NCBI GenBank assembly: GCA_948805675.1
Contig: CAQIBN010000003.1
Coordinates: 122,475 to 186,474, forward strand
Length of the DNA stretch: 64,000 bases
Source of the DNA: an uncultured Clostridia bacterium
GTDB lineage: Bacteria; Bacillota; Clostridia; TANB77; CAG-508
Direction: 5' to 3'
How positions within the stretch are numbered: the first letter of the stretch is position 1; each line of letters begins with the position of its first letter. Shown here piece by piece: positions 21,801-29,276 of this stretch. A program made the position numbers and the translations under genes. Under the pieces are notes generated by a model that saw nothing but the letters and a program-made list of their open reading frames with translations, searched no databases and was not told where the DNA came from.

Positions 21801-24139
21801 CTAGTAAAGATGGATATCTTAATATATTAGAGGATAATATAATTCATGTTGGTGTAGTATTAAATGAAGACTTAAAATTAGAATTGTCAACAAATATGAG
21901 TGAAATATATAAGCAGTATATTGAAAAATATGGATATTATATTACAGATAAGAATGGAAATCTTATAGAAGATTCAAATATGGAATTATATTCAATTAGT
22001 GTAAATGTAAACAATGAAAGTGAAATTCCTGAAATTACTGTAAAGGTACCAAACAAGAAATTAACAGGTTCATATAGTATGGAGATTTTAAAAACAAAAG
22101 AGAATAATGAACCATTATCAGGTGTAAGTTTTAAAGTAAAAGAAGGAACAAAAGAAGAAAACACATATGGACCTACAAAAGAAGATGGTAAAGTTACAGT
22201 TGTTAGCAATAAACCTATAGAAACAGTAGGTGTAGATAAATATACAATTACAGAAGTAGTTATGCAAGATAATCCATATATTAGTATAAAAGATGATATT
22301 GATATATATATAACAAAGGAAATTGTTAATAAAAATTATGAAGCAACAAAAGTTTCTTTTGAAGAAGGTAAAGAGGTAAAATCTAAACAAGTAGAATTAC
22401 AAGATGGAACAAAAGTTACAGTTGTTGTAACATTAACAAATGGAAAAGTTACAATAACAATTCCTAATAATTCAATTGAAGGACAATATGATTTAACATT
22501 AATTAAAGTAGACCAAAAAGATGGTAAAACACCACTTGCAGGAGTAACTTTTGATATTATAGTAAAAAAAGATAATAAAGAAGTTTCTTTATATGATGTA
22601 AATGGTAATATAATTAATACAAAAGGTTTAGTTACAGATAAAGATGGTAAAATTAATTTACCAAATATAAAGATAACAGAAGAAGCTACTTATAAATATG
22701 AGATAGTAGAAACAAAAGTACCAGAAGGATATATAATGCTTAAAGATTCAATTAGACTAACTGTAAAAACAGGAATAGAAGATTATGAATATGTAATTAC
22801 AAATTCAGAAATAGCAGGAGTTGCAAAATTGAATTCTACTAAAGATAAGATTACAGTTACAGTACAAAATGGACAATTTGATTTAGCTTTAAGAAAATTT
22901 ATTACAGGCTTAACAACAGGAGTTGGAACAGAAAGTGAAAATAAACAAGAAATAACAACAAGAGTTCCAGTATTTAAAATAGACGAAAATGGAAATTATG
23001 TTTATGAACATACAAAAGAACCACTAGTAGTTGGAAATCAAAATATAGTAGAATATACAATTAGAGTATATAATGAAGGTTCAATTGCAGGATATGCAAA
23101 AGAGATTAAAGATGATATACCACAAGGATTAGAATTTATTCCAGAAGATGAAACAAATAAACAATATAGATGGCTAATGTTAGATGAAGAAGGAAATGAA
23201 ACAGATGATGTTTCTAAAGCTAAATATATAACAAGTGATTATTTATCAAAAGAACAAGAAAACACACAAGGAGAAAATTTATTAAAACCATTTAATATTG
23301 AAAATTATAATGCAGGTTCAATAAAAGAACCAGATTACAAAGATGTAAAAGTAGCATTTAAAGTAACTCTTCCAAATGAGTCTGAAGATATTGTTATTAA
23401 CCAAGCACAAATTTCAGATGATAGTGATGAAGATGGAAATGAAATAACAGATAAAGATTCTACTCCAGATAAATGGATAGATGGAGAAGATGACCAAGAT
23501 ATAGAAAAAATTAGAGTACAATACTTTGATTTAGCTTTAAGAAAATGGGTAACAAAAGCAATTGTTATAGAAGATGGAAAAGAAACTGTAACAGAAACAG
23601 GACATAAAGCAGAAGATGACCCAGAAGCAGTAGTAAAAGTAGATCTAAAAAAGAGCAAAATAGAAAAAATAGTTGTAAAATTTGAATATAAAATAAGAGT
23701 AACAAATGAAGGTCAAATACCAGGAAGTGTAGAGGAAATATCTGATTATATACCACAAGGACTAAAATTTGAAGCAGTAGATAATCCGAATTGGGAAGAA
23801 CAAGAGGGAAAAGTGGTTACAGACCAGTTGGCAGGAAAGATATTACAACCAGGAGAAAGTGCAGAAGTAACAATTAAATTAACTTGGATAAACAAAGAGA
23901 ATAATATGGGATTAAAAGTAAATGTTGCAGAAATAAGTAAAGATTATAATGAATTTGGAAGTCCAGATATTGATTCTACTCCAAATAATAAAGTACCAGG
24001 TGAAGATGATATTGATGATGCACCAGTAATGTTATCAGTAAAAACAGGACAAATAATGATGTATACAGGTATAGTAATGGTTGTACTTGTAATATTAGCA
24101 GGAGGAATTATTGGTATTAAGAAGTTTGTAATTAAATAA
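18890..24139 (+). CDS. Thioester/Cna-B-repeat surface adhesin, 1749 aa
   Basis: A signal sequence covers about residues 5-25. Cys72 in YFCLMGG and Gln172 in IEQLLIW sit 100 residues apart, matching the spacing in the upstream paralogue and in thioester domains that bind host targets covalently (family knowledge; here an inference). Four FDLALRK-type modules (LDLALTK, FDMALRK, FDLALRK twice) carry DDDFE linkers, with SpaA/Cna-B repeats between them. The C-terminus has SVKTGQ, a hydrophobic segment and KKFVIK. The last ~450 residues are nearly the same as in the upstream paralogue, which suggests tandem duplication with gene conversion. This gene needs no frameshift: it contains no in-frame CGG. 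Confidence 0.85.
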   Translation: MNTKIKKIIAFTIVLIMIMATSSQAVTIWICKNNSGEDTRSNGTIFKFDSDKNGIVRNIQDYKIDNKHSYFCLMGGQRLQDVYGYNYGTYDNKTDIKNGKFSGLKDSYTSNGFEWLIKNMYTAGTNEESTNYMLENLNKVISTYADNGYKDYKVIDRGVKTVDPEFIEVIEQLLIWKLVKNNNSVYTHEDMITSEQDIAKIKLFNNGTNGYDESGNKIGYAVYSALLNGTKDEGKKYSISENSDAYKITLQKSNTTTISSIQGEQNAYVMGPITLKSDNVNQINNITGKLNIETTSIQYVTSKTATTVIGTNVKDVLNKTFYIKFKTNAELPTNTKVTFSCTADFNYRISSMEANLYTQEDRQPILEINKTLKKETSNKSVSIFTKDLDLALTKQITKVFRYNSTQSDYETVWGQNSDNNRLLNIDTSTIESDGDATYKMNKTPLNVQVGDIVEYTVTVYNEGSKRAFIEEITDYLPNGLRILKTEKIDESDKIPVKEWNAGNSTLAKNLEYDTDSNIIKFSMQRDLEPYASGEESFKDESMYQIKFECIVTNEAKTGDVLTNIAEITKYGSYEGGNKRYANSVGYDIDSEQNNVFNKKSQEQTNIEYYEKHVQDLVQENRYSVQNVNKPDIDIQDDDDFEQIKIGTFDMALRKFITNVTRDGENIDIGDSREPKIDVFSAIAYIKEGTGRYYHTKEPVSVKVGDLVTYTIRIYNEGFQDGYAQKVTDYLPEGLKFVSASVDGEDYGWNEVEGTNGRVIETTYLQDKLIKCANGEYGFAKVTNMDNEIPEEVKFWKDLKVVCEVVKGGTPEQLTNVAEITQYGYYQVENKQNGVVVSSDFVQAKKDDGEADIDSYQDNVFKEKDIKNVEEYNSYQQLAKKDYSKNKDGVMAYKGIEDDDDFENVVAEQLGNYKFILNKVDEKDTSIDGARFTIGKDGEILSNNEIINGNKTIEENSVNINKVYTYTIKENSSKDGYLNILEDNIIHVGVVLNEDLKLELSTNMSEIYKQYIEKYGYYITDKNGNLIEDSNMELYSISVNVNNESEIPEITVKVPNKKLTGSYSMEILKTKENNEPLSGVSFKVKEGTKEENTYGPTKEDGKVTVVSNKPIETVGVDKYTITEVVMQDNPYISIKDDIDIYITKEIVNKNYEATKVSFEEGKEVKSKQVELQDGTKVTVVVTLTNGKVTITIPNNSIEGQYDLTLIKVDQKDGKTPLAGVTFDIIVKKDNKEVSLYDVNGNIINTKGLVTDKDGKINLPNIKITEEATYKYEIVETKVPEGYIMLKDSIRLTVKTGIEDYEYVITNSEIAGVAKLNSTKDKITVTVQNGQFDLALRKFITGLTTGVGTESENKQEITTRVPVFKIDENGNYVYEHTKEPLVVGNQNIVEYTIRVYNEGSIAGYAKEIKDDIPQGLEFIPEDETNKQYRWLMLDEEGNETDDVSKAKYITSDYLSKEQENTQGENLLKPFNIENYNAGSIKEPDYKDVKVAFKVTLPNESEDIVINQAQISDDSDEDGNEITDKDSTPDKWIDGEDDQDIEKIRVQYFDLALRKWVTKAIVIEDGKETVTETGHKAEDDPEAVVKVDLKKSKIEKIVVKFEYKIRVTNEGQIPGSVEEISDYIPQGLKFEAVDNPNWEEQEGKVVTDQLAGKILQPGESAEVTIKLTWINKENNMGLKVNVAEISKDYNEFGSPDIDSTPNNKVPGEDDIDDAPVMLSVKTGQIMMYTGIVMVVLVILAGGIIGIKKFVIK

Positions 24140-24209
24140 AAATAGTTACTCATAATTTAAAGTAAATTCTACAATTTATGTTATATAAAATACAAAAGTA
24201 GGTATTAAG

Positions 24210-24258
24210 AAAGTACTACAGTATAATACTTGAAGTATAATACTGTGGTGCTTTTTTA
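24210..24258 (+). terminator. Rho-independent terminator of the third adhesin
   Basis: A long stem is formed by AAGTACTACAGTATAATA (from 24211) and TATAATACTGTGGTGCTT (to about 24252), with G-U pairs, around a GAAG-containing loop, followed by TTTTTT. Confidence 0.8.
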
Positions 24259-24430
24259 TATAATACGAAAGTTCGAGCTTGGAGTAAAATTTAACTAATA
24301 GGGAATTTCCTGTTATATAAAATAATTGCACACAATTTTTTACAAAAATTGGCGCACGAACAATTAAATGTGGGCTGTAAGAGAGTAAATTAAGTATGAA
24401 ATATAATTCAGCCAGCTATTGATTTGTGAT
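24254..24430 (+). repeat. Dispersed hairpin repeat, copy A
   Basis: The sequence TTATATAATA, then GGAGTAAAATTTAA, then TTATATAAAATAATTGCACACA, then GAACAATTAAATGTGGGCTG and a matching CAGCC is shared with copies at 51975-52053 (shorter) and 62576-62755. All three start in the T run of a terminator. It is non-coding; it may be a MITE or a small structured RNA. Confidence 0.7.
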
Positions 24431-24495
24431 ATAGAGATATTATTTTGTTAATCCATGATTATAAATAATAATTTTGTAGAAAATAATAAATATAG

Positions 24496-24524
24496 TTTAC
24501 ATTAAAAAATCGTTATGCTATAAT
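24496..24524 (+). promoter_or_regulatory. Promoter of the Ig-like/CmpB/GGDEF operon
   Basis: TTTACA (24496-24501), 17 bases, then TATAAT (24519-24524), with TG one base ahead of the -10 (extended -10). It is a near-consensus vegetative promoter 57 bases before the ATG. Confidence 0.8.
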
Positions 24525-24580
24525 TTTTATAGTATAATAAAGAGAAATTAGATTTTATCGAATTAAAGGAAGGAGAAATA

Positions 24581-25495
24581 ATGAACCAGATACTTTTTAC
24601 AGGAGATAAACAGGCAAATTCAAATATAAATAATATAATTAGGTTTTTTTGTATAATAATTATTGTTTTCTCTATATTTTTTATTATTCAAGGTACATAT
24701 GCTTTAGTAAAAAATAAAGATGAAAAATCTATTATTAAAAATGATATGCCAAATATAACAATAGAAGCAAAAAATGGGAATGCTATAATTAGTGTTAAAC
24801 ATAATAAAAGTATAAGTAAAGTCCTATATTCATGGGATAATGGTGAATCAATGCAAATAGATGCACAAAATAAAACAGAACTTAATGAAACAGTAGTTGT
24901 ACCAAATGGAGATTGTACACTTAATATTTCAGTTATAGATTCTAATAAAATAGAATATAAAAAACAATTTAAGATTGAGTTTGACCCTAGTATAGACATA
25001 GTTTCACCAGAAGTAAATATATCTGCAGTTCCTGGAAAGATTACTATAGAGGCAAAAGATAATGTAGAAATGGCATATATAATATATAAATGGAATGATG
25101 AACAAGAAGTTAAAGTAGAGGCATCAGGTGAAGACCGTAAAAAAATAGTAAAAGAAATAGATGTTAAAAAAGGTTCTAATGTTCTTAATGTAACTGCTAC
25201 AGATAAGGCAGGAAATACAAAACAAGATAAGCAAGAAATAATAGGTACTTCTAAACCTAAAGTTTCTGTAAGTAAATCTGGTTCAGATTTACTAATAAAA
25301 GTAACAGATGAAGATGAAGTTACAAAGGTAGAATATAATTTTAATGGTACAATAGATACAAAAGAAAATACAGGAGAAAATAGAAAGCAATTTGAATTTA
25401 AACTAGGAATGAAAAAAGGAGAAAATGTTATAGTAATAAAAGCATATAACAGAAGTGGTTTAGTACAAGAGTTTGTTGGTAAGGCTACTTATTAA
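24581..25495 (+). CDS. Membrane-anchored Ig-like repeat protein
   Basis: This 304-residue protein has one N-terminal membrane segment (about residues 22-44). Three Ig-like repeats follow, of the type DNVEMAYIIYKWNDEQEVKVEASG and NVLNVTATDKAGNTKQ, which resemble bacterial Ig-like domains in secreted proteins. Function is not known; it probably stands outside the membrane facing the cell wall. It is the first gene of an operon with the CmpB-type and GGDEF genes (27 bases to the next start), preceded by a strong promoter and by AAGGAGAAATA. Confidence 0.65.
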   Translation: MNQILFTGDKQANSNINNIIRFFCIIIIVFSIFFIIQGTYALVKNKDEKSIIKNDMPNITIEAKNGNAIISVKHNKSISKVLYSWDNGESMQIDAQNKTELNETVVVPNGDCTLNISVIDSNKIEYKKQFKIEFDPSIDIVSPEVNISAVPGKITIEAKDNVEMAYIIYKWNDEQEVKVEASGEDRKKIVKEIDVKKGSNVLNVTATDKAGNTKQDKQEIIGTSKPKVSVSKSGSDLLIKVTDEDEVTKVEYNFNGTIDTKENTGENRKQFEFKLGMKKGENVIVIKAYNRSGLVQEFVGKATY

Positions 25496-25522
25496 ACAGA
25501 GTAAATAGATAAGGAGAGAAGT

Positions 25523-26344
25523 ATGAATATTGACTCTATACAAATTTTAAGATTGTTATTATATTTTATTATATATTCTTTCTTTGGATGGGTATTAGAG
25601 TCGGTTTTTAAATCTATTCTCCAAAGAAAGCCTATAAATAGTGGATTTTTATATGGCCCATTTTGTCCAATATATGGATTTGGTGCAATTATAATGTTAT
25701 TATTTTTAGACAAATTTAAAGATAATGTTATATTATTATTTATTGCAGGGTTTATAGTACTTTCAGTTTGGGAATATATAGTAGGTATTATATTAGAGAA
25801 AAAATTTAATACAAAATATTGGGATTATTCAGAAAATTTTTTAAACATAAAAGGAAGAGTCTGTTTGATGAATTCCTTTTTTTGGGGTGTATTAGGTGTA
25901 CTTTTTACGATTTATATACATCCATTTATAGAAAAATATATAGTGTATTTAAATAAAGAAGGATTAATATATATAAATGTAGTACTGTTAATTGCAATAA
26001 TTATAGATTATATTATTACAACAATTAAAGTAAAATCGCTAGATATTACTGTACAAAAGATTAAAGATTTAGGTGAAATAATAAAAGATAAATTAAAAGA
26101 ATTAAAAAATACAAAAGAAGATGCTATAGAAAAAATAAAAGATATAGAAAATATAATAGAAGATTTAAAATTGAAACAAGAAGTGCTTAAGTTAAAAATA
26201 TATAAAAGAGCTAAAAGATTGAAAAAGGCATTTCCTACAATGAAATCTGAAAATATAACTTTAGTTTTAAGTCAGAAGATTGATTTTAAAGCACTTAAGG
26301 AAAAAATAAAAGAAAAGGTTAACAAAAGAAATAAGGAGAAATAG
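25523..26344 (+). CDS. CmpB-type putative ABC transporter permease family membrane protein
   Basis: The protein has 273 residues. The first ~165 contain four to five membrane segments and family-like motifs (FFGWVLESVFKSI, GFLYGPFCPIYGFGA, WDYSENFLNIKGRVCL) of the family annotated as putative ABC transporter permease (CmpB type). The last ~100 residues are charged and predicted coiled coil (KIKDLGEIIKDKLKEL onward). No ATPase lies nearby, so a transport role is unproven. It starts 27 bases after the Ig-like gene with AAGGAGAG as ribosome binding site, and ends two bases before the GGDEF gene. Confidence 0.75.
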   Translation: MNIDSIQILRLLLYFIIYSFFGWVLESVFKSILQRKPINSGFLYGPFCPIYGFGAIIMLLFLDKFKDNVILLFIAGFIVLSVWEYIVGIILEKKFNTKYWDYSENFLNIKGRVCLMNSFFWGVLGVLFTIYIHPFIEKYIVYLNKEGLIYINVVLLIAIIIDYIITTIKVKSLDITVQKIKDLGEIIKDKLKELKNTKEDAIEKIKDIENIIEDLKLKQEVLKLKIYKRAKRLKKAFPTMKSENITLVLSQKIDFKALKEKIKEKVNKRNKEK

Positions 26345-26346
26345 TA

Positions 26347-27280
26347 ATGATTCAAAATATTTATATAATAGATGATGATGATAAATTAATAAATATGACA
26401 ATTAATATTTTTAAAAATAATACAAAATATAAATTTAAAAAAGTTATTACAAAACAAATTGATATAGCTTTAAAAAATATACCATCATTAATAATTATAA
26501 ATGAAGATAGTATAAAACAAGATATTATTAGTGTATGTAAAAAAATAAAACAAAATGATGACAATAATATAACTCCTATAATTGTAGTTTCTTCAAATAG
26601 AGAAAAAGCTCATAGATTAGAAGTTTTAAAAAATAGTGTAGAATACTTTATTATTTCTCCAATAGATGAAGAATATTTTTATTATACTATAGTAAATCTT
26701 TTAAGTTTATTAGATATTAATAGAAGAGTAAGTCCATTAACTCGGATTACCTGGAAATATACAAATACAAGCAGAAATGAAAAAAAGGCTTCATAATGAT
26801 AAAAGTTTTTCTATGATTTATATAGATTTAGATAATTTTAAAGCATATAATGATGTATATGGTTTTTTCAAAGGTGATGAGATTATAAAATTTACTGCTA
26901 GAGTTATTCTTAAAAATGTTCATAATATGGATTTAGAATCCAGCTTTGTAGGACATATTGGTGGAGATGATTTTGTAGCAATTGTTTCTGATATAGATTG
27001 TGAAAAAGCATGTCAAAATATAATTGCAGAATTTGATAAAAATATAGTAAACTATTATACTGAAAAAGATATAACAAAAGGTTATATTGAAGTAGAAAAT
27101 AGAAGAGGAATTATAGAGCAGTTTCCTATTGTATCAATTTCTGTTGGAGTTGTAAAAGTAAATAAAAAAAGATTTAAAAATATATTGGAAATAGGAGAAG
27201 CTGGTGTGCAAGTTAAACATTTAGCAAAAACAATTCCAGGTAGTACATATGTAATAGATAAAAGAAAGGCAAGTATTTAA
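26347..27280 (+). CDS. Receiver-like + GGDEF domain protein, read through one +1 frameshift
   Basis: Skipping C26743 gives a 310-residue protein. Residues 1-120 resemble a response-regulator receiver (IIDDDDK), but the phosphoacceptor position appears to be Asn (SLIIINED) and the usual Lys-Pro is Ser-Pro, so it may be a pseudo-receiver. The rest is a GGDEF domain: LTGLPGN, IDLDNFKAYND, GD, and the active-site signature GGDDF, which is compatible with diguanylate cyclase activity. The shift falls exactly inside LTGLPGN, giving the family's Gly. Without it the domain is cut in two. It is the last gene of the operon; c-di-GMP commonly controls adhesion, which fits the flanking adhesins (inference). 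Confidence 0.85.
26743..26745 (+). other. +1 frameshift site ACT-CGG-A
   Basis: Codon 133. Skipping C yields LT-G-LPGN, the diagnostic N-terminal motif of GGDEF domains. Reading on in frame gives 18 unrelated residues and a stop at 26796. Confidence 0.9.
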
Positions 27281-27317
27281 ACTAAGTAAATAAAAACAAG
27301 AAAATTTTATAAAGATT

Positions 27318-27381
27318 AATAATGGTGACTTTAATTAAATGTTTTATTATATAAAACATTTGACTTAAATTCACCATTATT
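27318..27381. terminator. Bidirectional terminator between convergent genes
   Basis: AATAATGGTGA (27318-27328) pairs perfectly with TCACCATTATT (27371-27381), and an inner 10-11-bp stem is formed by AAATGTTTTA and TAAAACATTT. It has A- and T-rich flanks on both sides and serves the GGDEF gene (+) and cwlD (-). Confidence 0.8.
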
Positions 27382-27408
27382 TCTTTAAATTGTTACCTTC
27401 TTTATTTA

Positions 27409-28120
27409 TTATTGATAAAAATAATCCATTATACCATTATAAATTCCCCAAGCTAGTTTGTTTTGGTAATTATCTTCAAGTAATAATTTTTCTTCTTCTG
27501 GATTAGATAAGAAACCACATTCTACTATACTAATTGGAATTTCTACATGTTTTACAATATATATATTATCTATTTTCATTGCTACTCTATTATTTTCTCG
27601 CTGAATTGCCTCATTTAGATTTGATTGAATACTTTTAGCAAGTTTCATACTTTGTTCATTTCCACTTTTATAAAAAGTTTGCCATCCATAATATTGACTT
27701 TGAGGTATTTTATTTAAATGAATAGATACAAATATATCTGCTTGGTTCTCATTTCCTATTTTAACTCTATTATGAATGTCTGATATTTTTTTTTCTCTTA
27801 AAGTTTTACTATCTAAGTCATAAATAGCATTTTCATCAGAACGAGTTAATATAACAGTTGCACCACTTTGTTCTAATAAATTTTGCAATTTTATTGCTAC
27901 TTTTAAATTAGTTTCAGCTTCTGTTGTTCCGAGATGAACTTTGGGCACCTTCATCTGGTACACCATGACCTGCATCTATAACAATTACTTTATTTGTTAC
28001 AGGTAAAGAAACTGTTTCTACAGTTTTGTTTATTTCTGCTCTTTGAATTACAAAAGCAAATAAAGCTACAAATACCATTGAGATAGTTGCTATTATTCTC
28101 TTTTTACTTAATACTATCAT
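27409..28120 (-). CDS. cwlD: N-acetylmuramoyl-L-alanine amidase, CwlD type, read through one +1 frameshift
   Basis: With one +1 shift at CGG 27931-27929 the product is 236 residues, close to B. subtilis CwlD (about 237). A membrane signal covers about residues 8-26. Amidase_3 zinc-site motifs are present in order: VIDAGHG (His), TEAETN (Glu), SIHLN (His) and the catalytic-region VECGFLSN. CwlD removes side peptides from muramic acid as the first step of spore-cortex muramic-delta-lactam synthesis. The ATG at 28120 is chosen because GGGGGAA lies six bases upstream; an in-frame TTG at 28135 overlaps that site. The shift gives SSSGTTEAETN; without it the protein ends before the second zinc ligand. 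Confidence 0.88.
27929..27931 (-). other. +1 frameshift site TCT-CGG-A (minus strand)
   Basis: Codon 64 of cwlD. Skipping the C at 27931 gives SSS-G-TTEAE with the zinc-ligand Glu. This site shows the signal follows the coding strand, not the sequenced strand. Confidence 0.9.
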
Positions 28121-28456
28121 AAAAAATTCCCCCAATATCTTTTAATATAAATATATAAAACAATTTTGTATTTAGAACTATAAATTTTTAAATATTTAAA
28201 AGTTAAATTAATATAAATACTTGTAATATTTCTTTATTACATTAACAAATAATTTATTATATTTTTGTAATTATATCGTAATGAAAATTTAATACTATAA
28301 ATTTATTTAGGTTATTATATACTTCCGTAAGCATTTTAGGGATATTACAATAGGTTAACAATATTGTAATGTTTTTTTAGTTGAATTAATTTGTTTTATA
28401 AGTTAATTTAAATATAGTTAAAAATAAATTAGTATGGAAGGAATAGGTGGAATTAT
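28121..28456. promoter_or_regulatory. Divergent region between cwlD and the cohesin-like gene; TCCGTAA word and hairpin
   Basis: These 336 AT-rich non-coding bases hold TGTAAT-8-ATTACA (28222-28241), TCCGTAA (28324-28330, the third copy of the word in the adhesin leaders), and an intrinsic-terminator-like hairpin (next entry) ahead of the downstream gene. GGAAGGAATAGGTGG provides the ribosome binding site near 28437. Promoters were not resolved. Confidence 0.4.
28344..28379 (+). terminator. Terminator-like hairpin inside the leader of the cohesin-like gene
   Basis: ATTACAATA pairs with TATTGTAAT around a short loop and is followed by GTTTTTTT. There is no complete gene between the divergent cwlD start and this hairpin, so it may be an attenuator acting on a leader transcript. 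Confidence 0.5.
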
Positions 28457-29155
28457 ATGTATAAATTAATAGGGGGGATAAGTAAAAAAATTACAGTTTG
28501 TATTATGCTAATATTAATAATAAGTATGGCAATAAATGTAAAAGCAAGTAGTTTTACATTTACCGCAAAAGCACAAAAGGAGATAGTAAATCCAGGTGAT
28601 GAAGTAATTATTGATATGAATATTAGTAACATAAATGCTGGAAGTGAAGGAATAAATGTAATTGAAACATCACTTGAATATGATAAAAGTATTTTTGAGA
28701 GTATGGAATTTGAAAAGAAAAATGATTGGAAAGTAGAATATAATGACATTTCAGGTCATAGCAAACAAGGAAAAGTTTTATTTGTGAAAATGGTATCTGG
28801 TGTAAAACAAGATGAGGAAATAGGAAAAATAAAATTAAAATTAAAACAAAATTTAGGTGAAATGGAAACAGAGATTAAGTTAAAAAAAATTACATCAAAT
28901 GATGGGAAAGAGTTAATTCATGAAGGTGATAGAATTATAAAGATAAAAATAGTGAAAGCTCAAACTCCAAGTGATACAACTGATACAACAGTAAATAAAA
29001 ATTCAACTAAGGATGATAATACAAAAATGCCTAAAACAGGACAATTAAGAGTTGTTTATATTGTGTTAGGAATTGTAATTATAGTTTGTATTATTGTATT
29101 AATATATTTAAAAACAAAAAATAAAGAAAAAGAAAATAAACAAGATAATAAATAA
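28457..29155 (+). CDS. Cohesin-like domain surface protein with MPKTG sorting signal
   Basis: This 232-residue protein has an N-terminal signal (residues ~10-30) and a domain starting AKAQKEIVNPGDEVIIDMNISNI that resembles cohesin or related carbohydrate-binding Ig folds. A Thr/Asp-rich linker leads to MPKTGQ, a hydrophobic helix and a long Lys/Asn tail, a sortase sorting signal like that of the first adhesin. It is probably wall-anchored and may dock a partner protein; the partner is not identifiable. It contains no CGG codon. It is followed by the giant InlB/beta-helix gene, which has its own promoter. Confidence 0.7.
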   Translation: MYKLIGGISKKITVCIMLILIISMAINVKASSFTFTAKAQKEIVNPGDEVIIDMNISNINAGSEGINVIETSLEYDKSIFESMEFEKKNDWKVEYNDISGHSKQGKVLFVKMVSGVKQDEEIGKIKLKLKQNLGEMETEIKLKKITSNDGKELIHEGDRIIKIKIVKAQTPSDTTDTTVNKNSTKDDNTKMPKTGQLRVVYIVLGIVIIVCIIVLIYLKTKNKEKENKQDNK

Positions 29156-29213
29156 AAGATATATTTAAGCATAAAAAGATATGCAAAAATACTTTTTTTA
29201 TAAAAATCTTTAA

Positions 29214-29241
29214 TTCAATTGAAAAAAATATATGCTATAAA
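29214..29241 (+). promoter_or_regulatory. Possible promoter of the InlB/beta-helix gene
   Basis: TTCAAT (29214-29219), 16 bases, then TATAAA (29236-29241) with an extended -10 TGC. AAGGGGAAA follows just before the ATG at 29277. Confidence 0.5.
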
Positions 29242-29276
29242 AATACAAATTATAAATATGTAAGGGGAAAAATATA

